Assembly: GCA_034406715.1 (NCBI GenBank)
Contig: CP137874.1
Coordinates: 372,001 to 436,000, forward strand
Direction of reading: 5' to 3'
Length of the DNA stretch: 64,000 nt
From: Rhodotorula mucilaginosa
Taxonomy: Eukaryota; Basidiomycota; Microbotryomycetes; Sporidiobolales; Sporidiobolaceae
Each line of letters opens with the position of its first letter. The first letter of the stretch is position 1. The notes under the pieces are model-generated. The model saw only the letters and a program-made list of their open reading frames with translations. It was not told where the DNA came from and did no database searches. Position numbers and translations under genes: made by a program. Shown in pieces: positions 1-10,050 of this stretch.

Positions 1-503
1 ACTCGCTCGCCATCTCGGCCCCGATCACGAGTCACGCTCCCGTGTTGCCGTCTCCGCATGTCGGCCCCGGGTACCAGTACCCTCCTCCTTCTCATCTGCC
101 GCATCCGGCTCTTGCCGCGTACCCGAACGGCGGCGGAGGGGGACTGCACCCACCGACGAGCATGAGCTCGTCTCACTCGCCTTCGCCGTACTCGCCCTAC
201 CCTCCTTCCCCGCACGCCCACTCTCCAAACCCGGGCGCAGCAACGGCGCAGCCGCCGATGCATTCTCCGCACGGGCACACAGCTGTACCGCCTGGGTGGG
301 GGCAACCGAGCCCGGTCATGCACGGACCGCCGGCGGGATGGGTAGCTCCGCAGCAACAATCGCACTTCCAGTGGCCTCAATCGAACCCGTACGATCGTCA
401 ACAGCAGCAGCAGCAGCAGCAGGCACAGCCACCGTCGTCGGAGCAGCAGCAGCAGCAGCAGTTCCGTCCGCAGCCGGTCCAGCGCCAGTCGGGCGAGACC
501 TGA
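1..503 (+). CDS. C-terminal end of a Gln/Pro/Ser-rich protein (partial)
   Basis: An open frame runs in from the left edge (frame from base 3) to a TGA at 501-503 with no intron signal. The visible tail of about 165 residues is disordered: Pro/Ser/His-rich runs, a short Gly run, then two polyglutamine tracts (about 8 and 6 Gln, near 400-460) split by a Pro/Ser linker. No folded domain is visible, so no function can be given. Gln- and Pro-rich tails of this kind are common in fungal transcription regulators, but that is only a resemblance in composition. The upstream body of the gene is outside the window. It ends tail to tail with the MEMO1 homologue. Confidence 0.6.
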   Translation, partial: SLAISAPITSHAPVLPSPHVGPGYQYPPPSHLPHPALAAYPNGGGGGLHPPTSMSSSHSPSPYSPYPPSPHAHSPNPGAATAQPPMHSPHGHTAVPPGWGQPSPVMHGPPAGWVAPQQQSHFQWPQSNPYDRQQQQQQQQAQPPSSEQQQQQQFRPQPVQRQSGET

Positions 504-936
504 GGGTCGTCCTTCCCGTCTTCCTACGAGATCCGATCCGAACATCCTCTTCCTAAACCATGTCATATTCTCCTTTCCGATCGCTTTTCCCTGTCTGTCA
601 CCTCTTTTTCTCTTGGGTTCAGCTCTCTTCCGGTCACTCGCGTCAGACCTGCAGTCGCCGCGATTAGTTGCTCCCTTCCAGGCGGCGGCAGATCGTCTCT
701 CCCCCGATCTCTCGGTTTACCGCGCGTCCAATCCTGTATGGCACTCACTCCATGACTAGAGCGTGTACGATACTCGTGCTTGCTTGTGTGTAATCGCGTG
801 CGTTGAGAAGACAGGAATGGAATCGATTCGCGAACGGGAGAAAGGAGGGCATGCTACAGTGTTTTCACGAGAAGCGTTCGTAAGGGGAAGGAAGCCAGAA
901 CGCATGAGAGATATGGAGAAAAGAGAGAGAGAACAG
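504..936. other. convergent 3' intergenic region
   Basis: This stretch lies between the stop of the partial gene on the left and the stop of the MEMO1 homologue. It should hold both 3' untranslated regions. It has T/C-rich stretches near 560-620 and no motif, repeat or RNA gene that I can support. Confidence 0.5.
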
Positions 937-2680
937 CTAAGAGAAGGCGACGAACGCGCTCGCGTAGCTGACGCTCGAGTCGGACAAGTGCTCGACGTGG
1001 CTACTCTGCTCGTACCGAACCCACGCGCATTTCATCGTCTGCGGTGGCTGAAGTCCACTCTGCGCCGCTTCGAGGGCGGCGAGGGCTCCGAGGAGGACTC
1101 CGATCGGGTGACGACCGCAGATGGTGTTCTTGGTCTGGCGGAGGTAAGCTGCGAATTCGTCGTGTGCTTGCGCCGCGCTCTTCTTCTCCTTCTTGGTCTT
1201 TACCTGCTGCTCATGGTGGTCATCTCGCGTTCTACCGCCGCCGCCGCCGCCGCCGCCGAACGCGATCGCCTCCATTCCGAGGTGGTCGAGCTTCTCAATC
1301 CCTTTCCACACCGGACCGCCACCCGCTTTCTCAGCGAAATTCCTGCTCGTCAACGTCGATCCAGTCGCGAGGTCGTCCGAATCGGGAGGGTGATAGTGCG
1401 TGTACCGGAATCGGGTCCCCCAGTGACAAAAGTCGGACGAGATCACAAAGAGGGTGTGAGGGTCGGCGAGGTACGGGGCGAGGAGGGCGCCAAAGGTCTT
1501 TTCGGACGAGGTTGAGATGGAACCGACGAGGATGGGGACGATCTTGATGTTGCGACTGAGTAGGGTGGGGGCCGGCGTCAAATGAGAAAGGGTGAAGGAG
1601 AATGAGTAAGTCTGGGGTTAAGCGGTGGCGGAGGAGGCTGCCGGTCGAAGTGGGCACTCACCCTTCAAAGACTTTGCGGATGTACCTGCCCGTATGTTGA
1701 AGGACGCGAACGAGCACCGTTAGTACTTACTTGCGTCGAGTGAGAGGTGGTGGCGTCAAGCGGCAGGCGTCGGCAGGTACTTGCACTCACGGGAGATGCA
1801 TTTCGATACTGTGGGAGGAAAGAAGCGTATGGCGACATCAGCTAGAGTTCCGTGAAAGCTTGTGATGCTCCGGTGGCCGTTTAGAGGATCGCCAGTTGGT
1901 TACCGTTCCCACCCACCTGTGCTCATCCTCGTCCGTGGAGAGATCCATGCCTTGGAATTTGCCCGTCTCTCTGAGCTCATTGATCGCTGTAGGGGCGAAT
2001 TAAGCCAAGTATGTCGTGGAGCAAAGGCGCGCCTCTCGAATCAGTTCCGGATTCCACCGCCGACAGGGTACCGATACGAAGAAATGACTGACTTTCGAGG
2101 TCGAGCGGGAGTTGACCGATCGGAGTTTCGTAGGCGGAGCAGCGACTGAGGGCGCAACCGTCAAGGTAGACGTGGTGCGACGGTCCGAGAACGAACACGC
2201 GTTGGCTGCGGCATGGATCAAGTGGGAAAAGATCTTGGTTAGAGCTGTTCCGATCGTCGATGAACAGTACCGCGAGTGGAACTGACATGTTTTCGACGTC
2301 GATGCACCTGTAAGCGAAGGCGGCTGCTGGACCCGAGTAAGAATACCCTGCGTGGCTGATGGGAGGGGACCGGGGGAGGTCGGTCAGCTTCTCACTCGCT
2401 CGGTCGAGTGAGGCCGCCGGAGCGGGTGCCGACTGACGGAGCGATGATGGCTTTGCATCCCTTGACGGGTGCTTGGCGGAGGGGCTCGCCCTGCTTCGGG
2501 TTGGCGGTCGCTTCGAGCCATTGCGCGAGTTGAGCGGCCAAGAGAGCCTCTGTTGCCACAGATCCACTCGATCCGGTCAGCGGACTTTCCAAGTGTGATC
2601 ACAAGGAGGATGTGCTTACTGTTGTCTGTGTACCAGCTGCCGGCATGGCTCGCTGCCCTCGTCGTCTGAGTGCGCGGCAT
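937..2680 (-). CDS. MEMO1: MEMO1-family protein (yeast Mho1 type)
   Basis: The protein belongs to the MEMO1/Mho1 family, which has the fold of class III extradiol dioxygenases and is linked to cell motility, copper and redox biology; its enzymatic role is debated. Spliced pieces in order show the family hallmarks: an N-terminal ASHAGSWYTDN, then KAIIAPHAGYSYSG, VFVLGPSHH, EMHLPYIRKVFE, KIVPILVGS and ISSDFCHWGTRFRYTHY. The His and Cys of HAGY, GPSHH and FCHWG correspond to the family's metal-pocket residues. The start at 2680 is chosen because the family motif begins 11 residues downstream. At least five introns are needed, for example donor GTAAGC near 2627 and a split at SIEMHLP. One oddity is a run of nine glycines (near 1240-1260) in a variable loop. 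It shares an upstream region with UBP8. Confidence 0.9.
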
Positions 2681-3241
2681 CGCAAGTCGAAGTGGGGCCG
2701 ACCGACAAGAGGGGTCGAGACGGGAAGAGAGCGCAAGGACGAGACGCAGCGGTGCCGAGCTCGGTACAGACAGACAGATCTCGCACGGAAGCTTCGCTTG
2801 CGTGATTGCGCACTCGGGAATGCGAGATGGAGGTGCAACGAAGAGAGAAGAGGCGAGCGCTCGGAGATGCTCGAAGGTGGCCACGCCAGCTCTGCAGACA
2901 GACAGAGTATAGACCGGAGTTCTCCCTTTCTACACTCGTAGATCGAGCGAGGCTGCCTTACCAGGTATCACGACGATATAGGCCGCGTAAGGAGCCAAAC
3001 GATATGTCCGCGGGAGTAAGCGGAGACGAACCATTCTTCTCCGTGCCGACGAGAGAGCAGCTCTCTCGCGCGTCTGCTGGCTCGTGCGAGCAGTCAGACT
3101 CGCCAGTCGCCGTCTCTATTGCCCTATCTACCCCGCTTGCCGTCCCTCTCGCCTGCCCGACCCTGCGAAGCCAGTCAATCGCGCCGCCGTCGTCCCTGAG
3201 CCAGCCGACGATCGGATCCGAGCCCTGGTTCGTCGCTCAGA
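2681..3241. promoter_or_regulatory. divergent promoter region of MEMO1 homologue and UBP8
   Basis: The 561 bp between two start codons facing away from each other must carry both promoters. It is GC-rich with CT/GA-rich patches (for example 2870-3080). No TATA box or known operator stands out. Confidence 0.5.
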
Positions 3242-5878
3242 ATGGCGACTACCACCGTGACAGAGACGAGGCCAGCCGTAGAGGTAGCGCAAGCTCATGC
3301 GCCCCGGCTGGCGAACCCACCGCTCCGGATGGGGCCGTGTAGCCACTACGCCAGCTGGCTCAAAGCGCATCATCATCATCTCGCGCTACAACGCCTCACC
3401 GCCGCCACCCACGCTTCCTTTCAGCTCCAGGCAATCGCCAATCACAAGGTACGTTCTCACGAGCCTGCGCGTCTTCGAATCGCGCGAAAAGAGGGGAGGA
3501 GGGCGCTGACTCGCCTGCCCCCTCCTTGTCCTCCCAGTCTGCCGCACCTTCTACACCTGCCCCCTCTTGCTCGACTTGCGGGACTTTACCTCTCCGTCCT
3601 TACTTTTGTCTCAACTGCGAGGCGACCTTTTGCCGACACGACAAAACCGCGTCCGACCACGCCGCCTCGCACGCCGCAAACGAACAGCACCATCTCGGTG
3701 AGCGCAGCCCTCGATCCCATCGCCGGGTCCGCCTTACCTTTGAACCGCACATTCGCTAATCAATCACTGGTGATCCGCATCGTGCAGCGTGGGACCTCCG
3801 GGCGCAGGCACTGTACTGCTTCGGCTGCAACGACCACGTCCGGAACGCGGCCGTCGAGCGCTTCCTCGCCGCCGAGACGATCAGCCATGCCGACTCGAAC
3901 CAGGCCCCTGCCGACAGTCACCGCGGTGCGTCTGCAGAGTCTTAATTCGCCCGCACGGACTCAGTTGACCTGACTGCTCTGGAATGTCCGGTTGGTTGTA
4001 CGCATTCCGCACACGCACAGCTGGGAAGCGGAAAAGGGTCAACACTTCGCTGTCGTTGACGCCTCCGACTGCGTTCGGAGCCTCTGCCAATCTTCCAGGT
4101 GAGGTTGTTCGCTGAGCCTGCTCCCGCCGTTCCGAGGGCTCAACTCACCATCGCTTCGGTGTCGAATAATCCGTGCAGCTCGAGGGATCCGGAATCTCGG
4201 CAACAGGTCCGTCATCGTCCAGGCTCTCACTCTCCTCTTGTGACACAGTTCACTCGCTCTGTTTCACCAACTGACCGAGCCGAGATCATCCCACCCTATC
4301 CAAACTAAACGACGCACCCCGACCGCGACTGTTGCCGCCGCAGCTGTTACATGAGCGTCGTCCTGCAAACTTTTTTGGCCAACCCGTTCCTGCGCGCCTA
4401 CTTCCTCGCAGATCGACATAACCGGTACGCGTGCGCGCGCACCCTCGCAGGCGAGGCGTGCCTGTCTTGCGAACTCGATCTGCTCTTTTCCGAAGTGAGT
4501 CCTCCCTCATACGCACCTTTGGTGGTGATCGTCCGCATCTGTGCAGCAGTGCTTACCCATTGTCACGTCTGCCCCCTTGCCTCGCCTCTCGTCGTCGTTG
4601 TCAGCAATACTCGCCGGATCCTGCACCGCACGCGCCGACGCGGTTCTTGTACTCGTTCTGGCGGTCGAGTCACGACGCGGCTGGCTACGCTCAGCAAGAC
4701 GCTCACGAGTTTCTCATCTCTTGCAAGTCGTCGTCTCGCGGGCCGTTCCTGACGTTTTCAATGTCCTGGTGCTTCTTCCTCATTCAAGCACTGACCGACA
4801 CTTGTTTGCCGGCCTTGCAGCTCTGAACTTGTTGCATTCCTCTTCTGTCCTGCACCAAGACGAACCGGCGCCTGCCGACGCAGCGAGTTGTCCGTGCATC
4901 GTCCACTCGACGTTCGCCGGCGAGTCGAGGAGCAAGATCACGTGCGGGAGGTGCCACCACCAGTCCGAGACGCTCGAACCGTTCTTGGACTTGTCGCTCG
5001 ATTTGAGGGACCGGAAATCGGGCGAGATGGCAAAGACGCTCGCGGACTGCTTGAGGAGGTGAGGCTTGGCTCGGGGCGGCCCTCTCTTCTTCTTCGGGCG
5101 TGGCGAGCTGACAAACTGATTCCCCGGAACCCCGGCAGCTACACTACGCCGGAGAACCTCCCGTCAAAGTATAGCTGTGCGGCTTGCGGAGACGGAGTCC
5201 CAACTGCGAGCAAACGACTCAGCATCAAGTCGCTCCCTTCAGTCCTCTGCATCCAGTTCAAGGTCCGTCCAGCCGCGACGCACCGCCCGCTGCTGCTGGT
5301 GTAACTCACTGCCTCCTGACGACGCTGACCTTCCTCTCTCTCCAAATGACCGGTCGTTAATTGCGCCCACCGCGCAGCGGTTCGAGATAACGAACCAGGC
5401 GCACAAGATTGATACGCCGATTCGGTATCCGCTTCAGCTCGACATGGGCCCGTACTTGACGGATCACCTCGAGTACCCGGCGAGTTACAAGCCGTGAGTC
5501 TCCCCCTCTCTCTCTCTCTTTTCCTTTACTCGTCGTCAACGTAATGCTGCACGGACAGCTGTACTTACTCATCCTGCATGCTATTGTCCGGCATTGCGTT
5601 GCTCAACAGGTCGAACGCGACTCGGTTCGGATTGATGGCTGTGATTGCGCACGAAGGGACGCTCAGTCAGGGTCACTATACGTGTTACATCCGCGGTGCG
5701 GACGATGTGAGCTCCCCTACCCAGTCTGGTTGCTTGGGGGAAAAGGCTAGCAACCCGCTGACACTGGTCTCTCCCCCTGCGACAGTTCTTTGCTGTCGAC
5801 GACGAGAAGGTCCGCCGCGCCTCGATTGGGGAGGTCCTCGCCGCCAAGGCGTACTTGGTCGTGTATTCTCGCATCTGA
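3242..5878 (+). CDS. UBP8: Ubiquitin hydrolase of the SAGA complex (Ubp8/USP22 type)
   Basis: This cysteine protease removes ubiquitin from histone H2B as part of the SAGA deubiquitinating module in the nucleus. Domain order fits the family. An N-terminal UBP zinc finger begins with GPCSHYASWLKAH and continues after an intron with CSTCGTLPLRPYFCLNC and CRHDKTASDHAASH. The catalytic Cys box follows (CYMSVVLQTFLANPFLRAYF, near 4342), then YAQQDAHEFL, then a zinc-ribbon with CGRC and CAACG. The His box is GLMAVIAHEGTLSQGHYTCYI near 5630-5690, and the C-terminal FFAVDD and AYLVVYSR end at TGA 5876-5878. Eight or more short introns are required. The start at 3242 puts the zinc finger 30 residues in, as in Ubp8. 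USP22 and Ubp8 cannot be told apart further here. Confidence 0.92.
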
Positions 5879-6574
5879 GCCCAGTGCCCTCTAATCCAGC
5901 TCTCTCTTTTCTCCTTCGCTCTCCCCCATTCGGACACTGTTCCACTCTTTCCATCTTGACGTTCGTCTTCCGAGCCACGCGCCAATGTCTCCATCTCCTC
6001 TCGTCTCCGCATCGCCGCATGCTTTGTTCCAGTTCGTTCAGGACGCTGTTCTGCTCTCTCTGCGCATCTTTGTCGATCCCCTGTCCTGTGCTTCCCATCT
6101 CACGACCCACCCGCACGCCCAATGACCTTTCGCACGCAGTTACCTTCATCTTGCCATTGTCCATCCTCGTTGATCTTGCGCCGTTGCCCTGCATATGTCG
6201 TTTTGCGTATAATCCTGACGACCTAGCTAATAGCGCACAACGTCGGGAGCGACGTTACTGTAGAAGAAAAAAGCAAACTCCGGAGCGGCGCTCCGGCCGC
6301 TCACTTTCACGGACCGGCTTGCTATGCTTCTCTTCTTATATAACCATAAACGCTCTGGATCGAAGAATTTATCCGAGAGAGCTATGTACTCGTCGGGTCT
6401 GGCCGCTTGTGCATTAATCTGATTCGCCGGCTTGGAAACTGCGTGCGCGACGCGCGAGGCGACTCGGAAAGCGAATGACGTCGTCGCTGGCAAAGCGTCA
6501 AATCGCTCCGACCTCGGTTTCCTCTCTCCTCTCCTTTTGCCTTGCACCTTTCTATACGCAAGAACTCCAACAGA
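5879..6574. other. intergenic region with two hairpins and a TATA-like box
   Basis: This region holds the UBP8 3' end and the promoter of the next gene. Two perfect inverted repeats lie side by side at 6239-6256 (AACGTC, 6-nt loop, GACGTT) and 6280-6296 (CCGGAGC, 3-nt loop, GCTCCGG). A TATA-like box follows at 6336-6343. I see no gene here. Confidence 0.5.
6336..6343 (+). promoter_or_regulatory. TATA-like box
   Basis: TTATATAA lies about 230 bp before the ATG at 6575, in an otherwise GC-rich intergenic stretch. Few genes in this window have such a box. In fungi TATA promoters are typical of stress-induced genes, so strong or induced expression of the downstream small gene is inferred. Confidence 0.4.
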
Positions 6575-7559
6575 ATGTACCGCAACGCACTCAACCTCGC
6601 TCGTCCAATCGCTCGTGCCCAGCTCGCTCGCCCCGATGCGTCAGTCCGCCCTGTCTCTTCCGCTGGCCTCGATCACACCCCTCGGACACCGCCGAGGCTT
6701 ATCGCGTAGGCCTTCTTGGTCATGGGGAGTCGAACTGACATGAAACTATTACCAACAACAGGGCCGCCGTCCCGCGCTCGTTCGCAACGTTCACTCCGCG
6801 CTTGGCCGGCAAGCCCGTCGAGGAGCAATCGGCCCAGCACCCGGGCAAGAGCGACGTCCCTCACCTCGAGAACCCGACGCTCAGCGAAGAGGCTGTCCAC
6901 GCCGACCTCCTCGACATCGACCCGCTCGCCGGCAAGCACCACCACGGTTCCTCCTCGACCGCGGCCGGAACTGCGGAAAAGGTGGTTGACCAGGTCAAGG
7001 ATGCCGCGAGCAAGGTCGCCGACAAGGTCAAGGACGCCGCGAGTACCGTGACCGGCGCCGGCAACCCGCAGAAGCGATCGTACCACTCGTCTGCGGTTCG
7101 CCGAGCGCCGGCCAAGGCGAAGGAGAACCCCGAGGGCTCGAAGCCGGTCGAGGAGCAGTCGGCGCAGCACCCGGGCAAGAGCGGGATCGACCACCTCGAG
7201 AACCCGTCCATGTCGGAGGAGCACGTTCACGCCGACCGCACGGCGCACGACCCGTTGCCCGGTGACAAGAAGCCGTCCCGGCAGGACAACAAGGCCCCGA
7301 ACAAGAACAACGTGAGTCGCCCCCCGCATGGAGGAGGTCAGGTCGAGCCTGCGGGCAAGCCGGCTACCGCGAGCGTAGACGACTTGCCTGACGGCGAAGC
7401 GACCAAGAAGAGTATCGCATCCGCGAGTTGTTTCGCTCCGTTCTCTCTCTCCTCTCCTCCCTCTCCTCGGAGTCTCTCTTTCAAAAACGGCTAGGTCCCG
7501 TGAGCGTGGCGTTCCTTTACTGACTCGGATTCTTCTACCTCCGGCCCGTACAGGCTTGA
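6575..7559 (+). CDS. small protein with duplicated EEQSAQHPGKS motif and LEA-like middle, likely mitochondrial
   Basis: Exon 1 (6575-6705) encodes an Arg-rich N-terminus (MYRNALNLARPIARAQLARP) that looks like a mitochondrial targeting peptide. A 56-nt intron with an ACTGAC branch follows. Exon 2 carries two copies of one module: KPVEEQSAQHPGKSDVPHLE with its EEAVHAD end near 6820-6910, and KPVEEQSAQHPGKSGIDHLE with EEHVHAD near 7140-7230. Between them lie an amphipathic late-embryogenesis-like stretch (VVDQVKDAASKVADKVKDAA) and RSYHSSAVRRAPA, which resembles a presequence cleavage region. The module is of a kind I know from small uncharacterised fungal proteins; no function is established. 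The 3' end is uncertain. I prefer a 242-nt intron from GTGAGT at 7312 to CAG at 7553 (CTGAC present) ending at 7559. Read-through would end at 7494. Confidence 0.65.
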
Positions 7560-8020
7560 ATCCGCATTGACCGAACTGCATGAACGAGTGGCGAATGCCA
7601 AAAGGAGTACAAAGAAAGTCGTTGTCTGTAGTCTCTTGGACAGCCCCACCCTGTACAAAAAGTAGTCTCATTTGACTTTTGTGTGCATACGAGTAAGATC
7701 TGTATATCTATGCGTGTATGGCCAGCAGTTTGCATGCTCTCGAGCAAGTCCGAAGATTTACATCGCTCGTCTCGGTCGTTCACGGCGCACTCTGCTGCGC
7801 TCCGACTCACCGGTACTGCAGCTGGTCCATCTGGAAATTCAAGCAAGCCCAGCGATCTATCGTCAAGCAATAACCAAGGAGCGGCTAGTGTTGTATAGCA
7901 CGCCCCCGACCTCGGCATTGAGCGATTGATCCAACCAGACGCGACGTTGCGGCGACATCGCTCCAAAGGCAGCAGTCGAGAGCAGGCCGAGACGACAGCA
8001 CTACCAAGACGACGTAGAGG
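7560..8020. other. intergenic region before AUR1
   Basis: This stretch contains the 3' end of the small gene and the AUR1 promoter. It is less GC-rich near 7660-7740. I see no gene, RNA or clear regulatory motif. Confidence 0.45.
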
Positions 8021-9580
8021 ATGCGGTTATACCTGCCCCGACCGATCCGGGATCCCCTGCTCGGCGCCGTCTCGAGGCTCGAGACCAGCTTTGATGTCTC
8101 GCTCTCGCTCAAGCGGGTCAAGCGGTACGGCTGGAAGTGGAGCAGGGACTGGGAATACGCTCTCAGCTTGACGGTGAGCAGTCCCTCAGGGTGCCGATGA
8201 CCCGTCGGACGAGACTCCTCCAGCTCGCTCCAGAGTACCGAGCCAGCTGACATGACAACCCCTCCATGCAGCTCGCCATATTCTCATTATCCGTCATGGT
8301 GGCGCCGTTCCTCTTCAAAGTCTTCCTCGTCTCGGTCTACACCCTCGCGCTCCTGATCCCCTTCACCTCCCAGTTCTTCCTCCCCGCGACCCCCATCTTT
8401 TCCTGGCTCCTCTTGTTCTACTCGTCCCAGTTCATCCCGAAATCCTGGCGCCCCCACATCTGGGTCTCGGTCCTGCCGACGCTCGAATCGATCCTGTACG
8501 GCGCCAACATCTCGGACTTGTTGACCCGCGCGACCAACCCGTTCCTCGACGTCCTCGCGTGGTTGCCGTACGGCGTCATCCACTTTGTCGCACCCTTTGT
8601 CGTCGCGGCACTTTTGTGGATCTTTTCACCCCCGGGAGCCGTCAAGTTTTGGGCCGCCGCGTTCGGCTACATGAACCTCGCCGGCGTCATCATCCAGATC
8701 GTCTTTCCCTGCGCGCCCCCTTGTGAGTCGGCTGATCCTCGACGAGAGTTTCAGCCTTGCCTACGAGAAAGACTGACTGTACGTCTGGTTGGAAAACAGG
8801 GTATGAACTGCGAGAGGGTCTCGTCCCTGCCAACTACCGCATGCGCGGTTCCGCCGGCGGTCTCGCCCGCATCGACGCCATCTTTGGCGGCCACGGCTAC
8901 GACAAGACTTTTTCGGGCGCTCCGGTCCCGTTCGGAGCGTTCCCGAGTCTGCACGCCGGCTGCTCGACGATGGAGGCGCTCTTCTTGTCGCACTTTTTCC
9001 CAAAGGGGAGACCTTTCTATTGGCTCTACGTCTTTCTTCTGTACTGGAGTACGATGGTGCGTCCCCCCCCCACCCCCCCCCCCCCTCTCTCTCTCTCTCT
9101 CACAGGTTCTCTTCTCTCTCTCGCGCGCGCGCACGTTCAATCCAGCAAAGACTAACCCGTGGGGTCTGGCAGTACCTCACGCACCACTACTTGATCGACC
9201 TCGTCGCGGGCGGTTCCCTCTCCTGCACGTTCTTCTACTACTACCTCTCCAAAATGCCGGACGAGCTGCGCCACCCGACCGCACGACCCTTGCCGCCTTA
9301 CCGCGCCACGTCGACGCAACAGCAACAGTTTGGCGACAACTCGATCCCGCTCGATGAGGAATCGGGGTTGCCGAAACCGTTTGCGCATCATGCGGCGGGG
9401 GCGACGAATGGGCATGCGAATGGGTATGGAGGGTGGGAAGCGGAAGAGGAGGATGAGGAGGAGGGCGGCGGGAAGAGCGGAGTCGAGAGTCTGGCAGACG
9501 AGGCGAGCGTGTACGTTCCCACCACCGAAGGAGCCGGGAACGGTCTCCAGAGGACCAAGAGCCCCTTGCGAAGGGATTGA
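8021..9580 (+). CDS. AUR1: Inositol phosphorylceramide synthase (Aur1, PAP2 superfamily)
   Basis: This Golgi membrane enzyme moves phosphoinositol from phosphatidylinositol to ceramide; it is the target of aureobasidin A and is absent from animals. Four exons join cleanly (8021-8173, 8272-8722, 8800-9056, 9173-9580), giving 422 residues. Exons 2 and 3 encode several membrane helices, then CAPPWYELREG formed across the exon 2/3 joint. Next come the PAP2-type catalytic signatures PFGAFPSLHAGC (exon 3) and LTHHYLIDLVAGG (exon 4), which hold the catalytic His and Asp. The tail is hydrophilic, Gln- and Glu-rich and disordered. The intron before exon 4 contains a long C run followed by a CT run. 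Length and motif spacing match fungal Aur1. Confidence 0.95.
9059..9108. repeat. C-run plus CT microsatellite in AUR1 intron 3
   Basis: Inside the third intron a nearly pure C run (with one A) passes into about nine CT units. It may form part of an extended polypyrimidine tract before the acceptor at 9171-9172. Such tracts vary in length between strains. Confidence 0.8.
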
Positions 9581-10050
9581 TTTCCTCAGCGTTTCTATAT
9601 CATTGCATGTTCCCCCGTTTCCCTCTCCCCTCTCTCTCTCTTTTGCTTTCGTCTTTCCCGTCTCTGCACCCCGATTATTTAGAACCCGGGCTCGCATATA
9701 CCCCGCTTGCCTCCCTCGCATCTAGCGCCTCCCGATTCCCTTAGCAACTTCTTCCAGACAGTGTAGAATAAGAAACCCTTAATCTGAGACTCATCGTACA
9801 ACACCACCACTGCCATGCATGCGCTTTCATCGGAAATCAAATGAACCCTTCTTGCAGGGCCGGCAGGTGACGAGAGAACACGATACCTCTCGGACGGACG
9901 GAAATGGCTTTACAAACGTGAGCGCGTGAGCGTGATGATTGCGAACAGACTACTCTGACAACAGATGCATGCGGGATGATGTACGACACGGATTGGACTC
10001 TGGAGAAGCGATGAAGCGGAGGCATGGGGAGAGGGCGCGTGTGAAATCTT
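9581..10050. other. convergent 3' region of AUR1 and YTH1
   Basis: This is 470 bp between two facing stop codons. It is CT-rich just after AUR1 (9600-9660) and otherwise featureless. I see no gene here. Confidence 0.5.

Noticed and set aside
763-1515. 250-codon plus-strand open frame
   Set aside because: Overlaps the C-terminal exons of the MEMO1 homologue, whose motifs are unmistakable on the minus strand.
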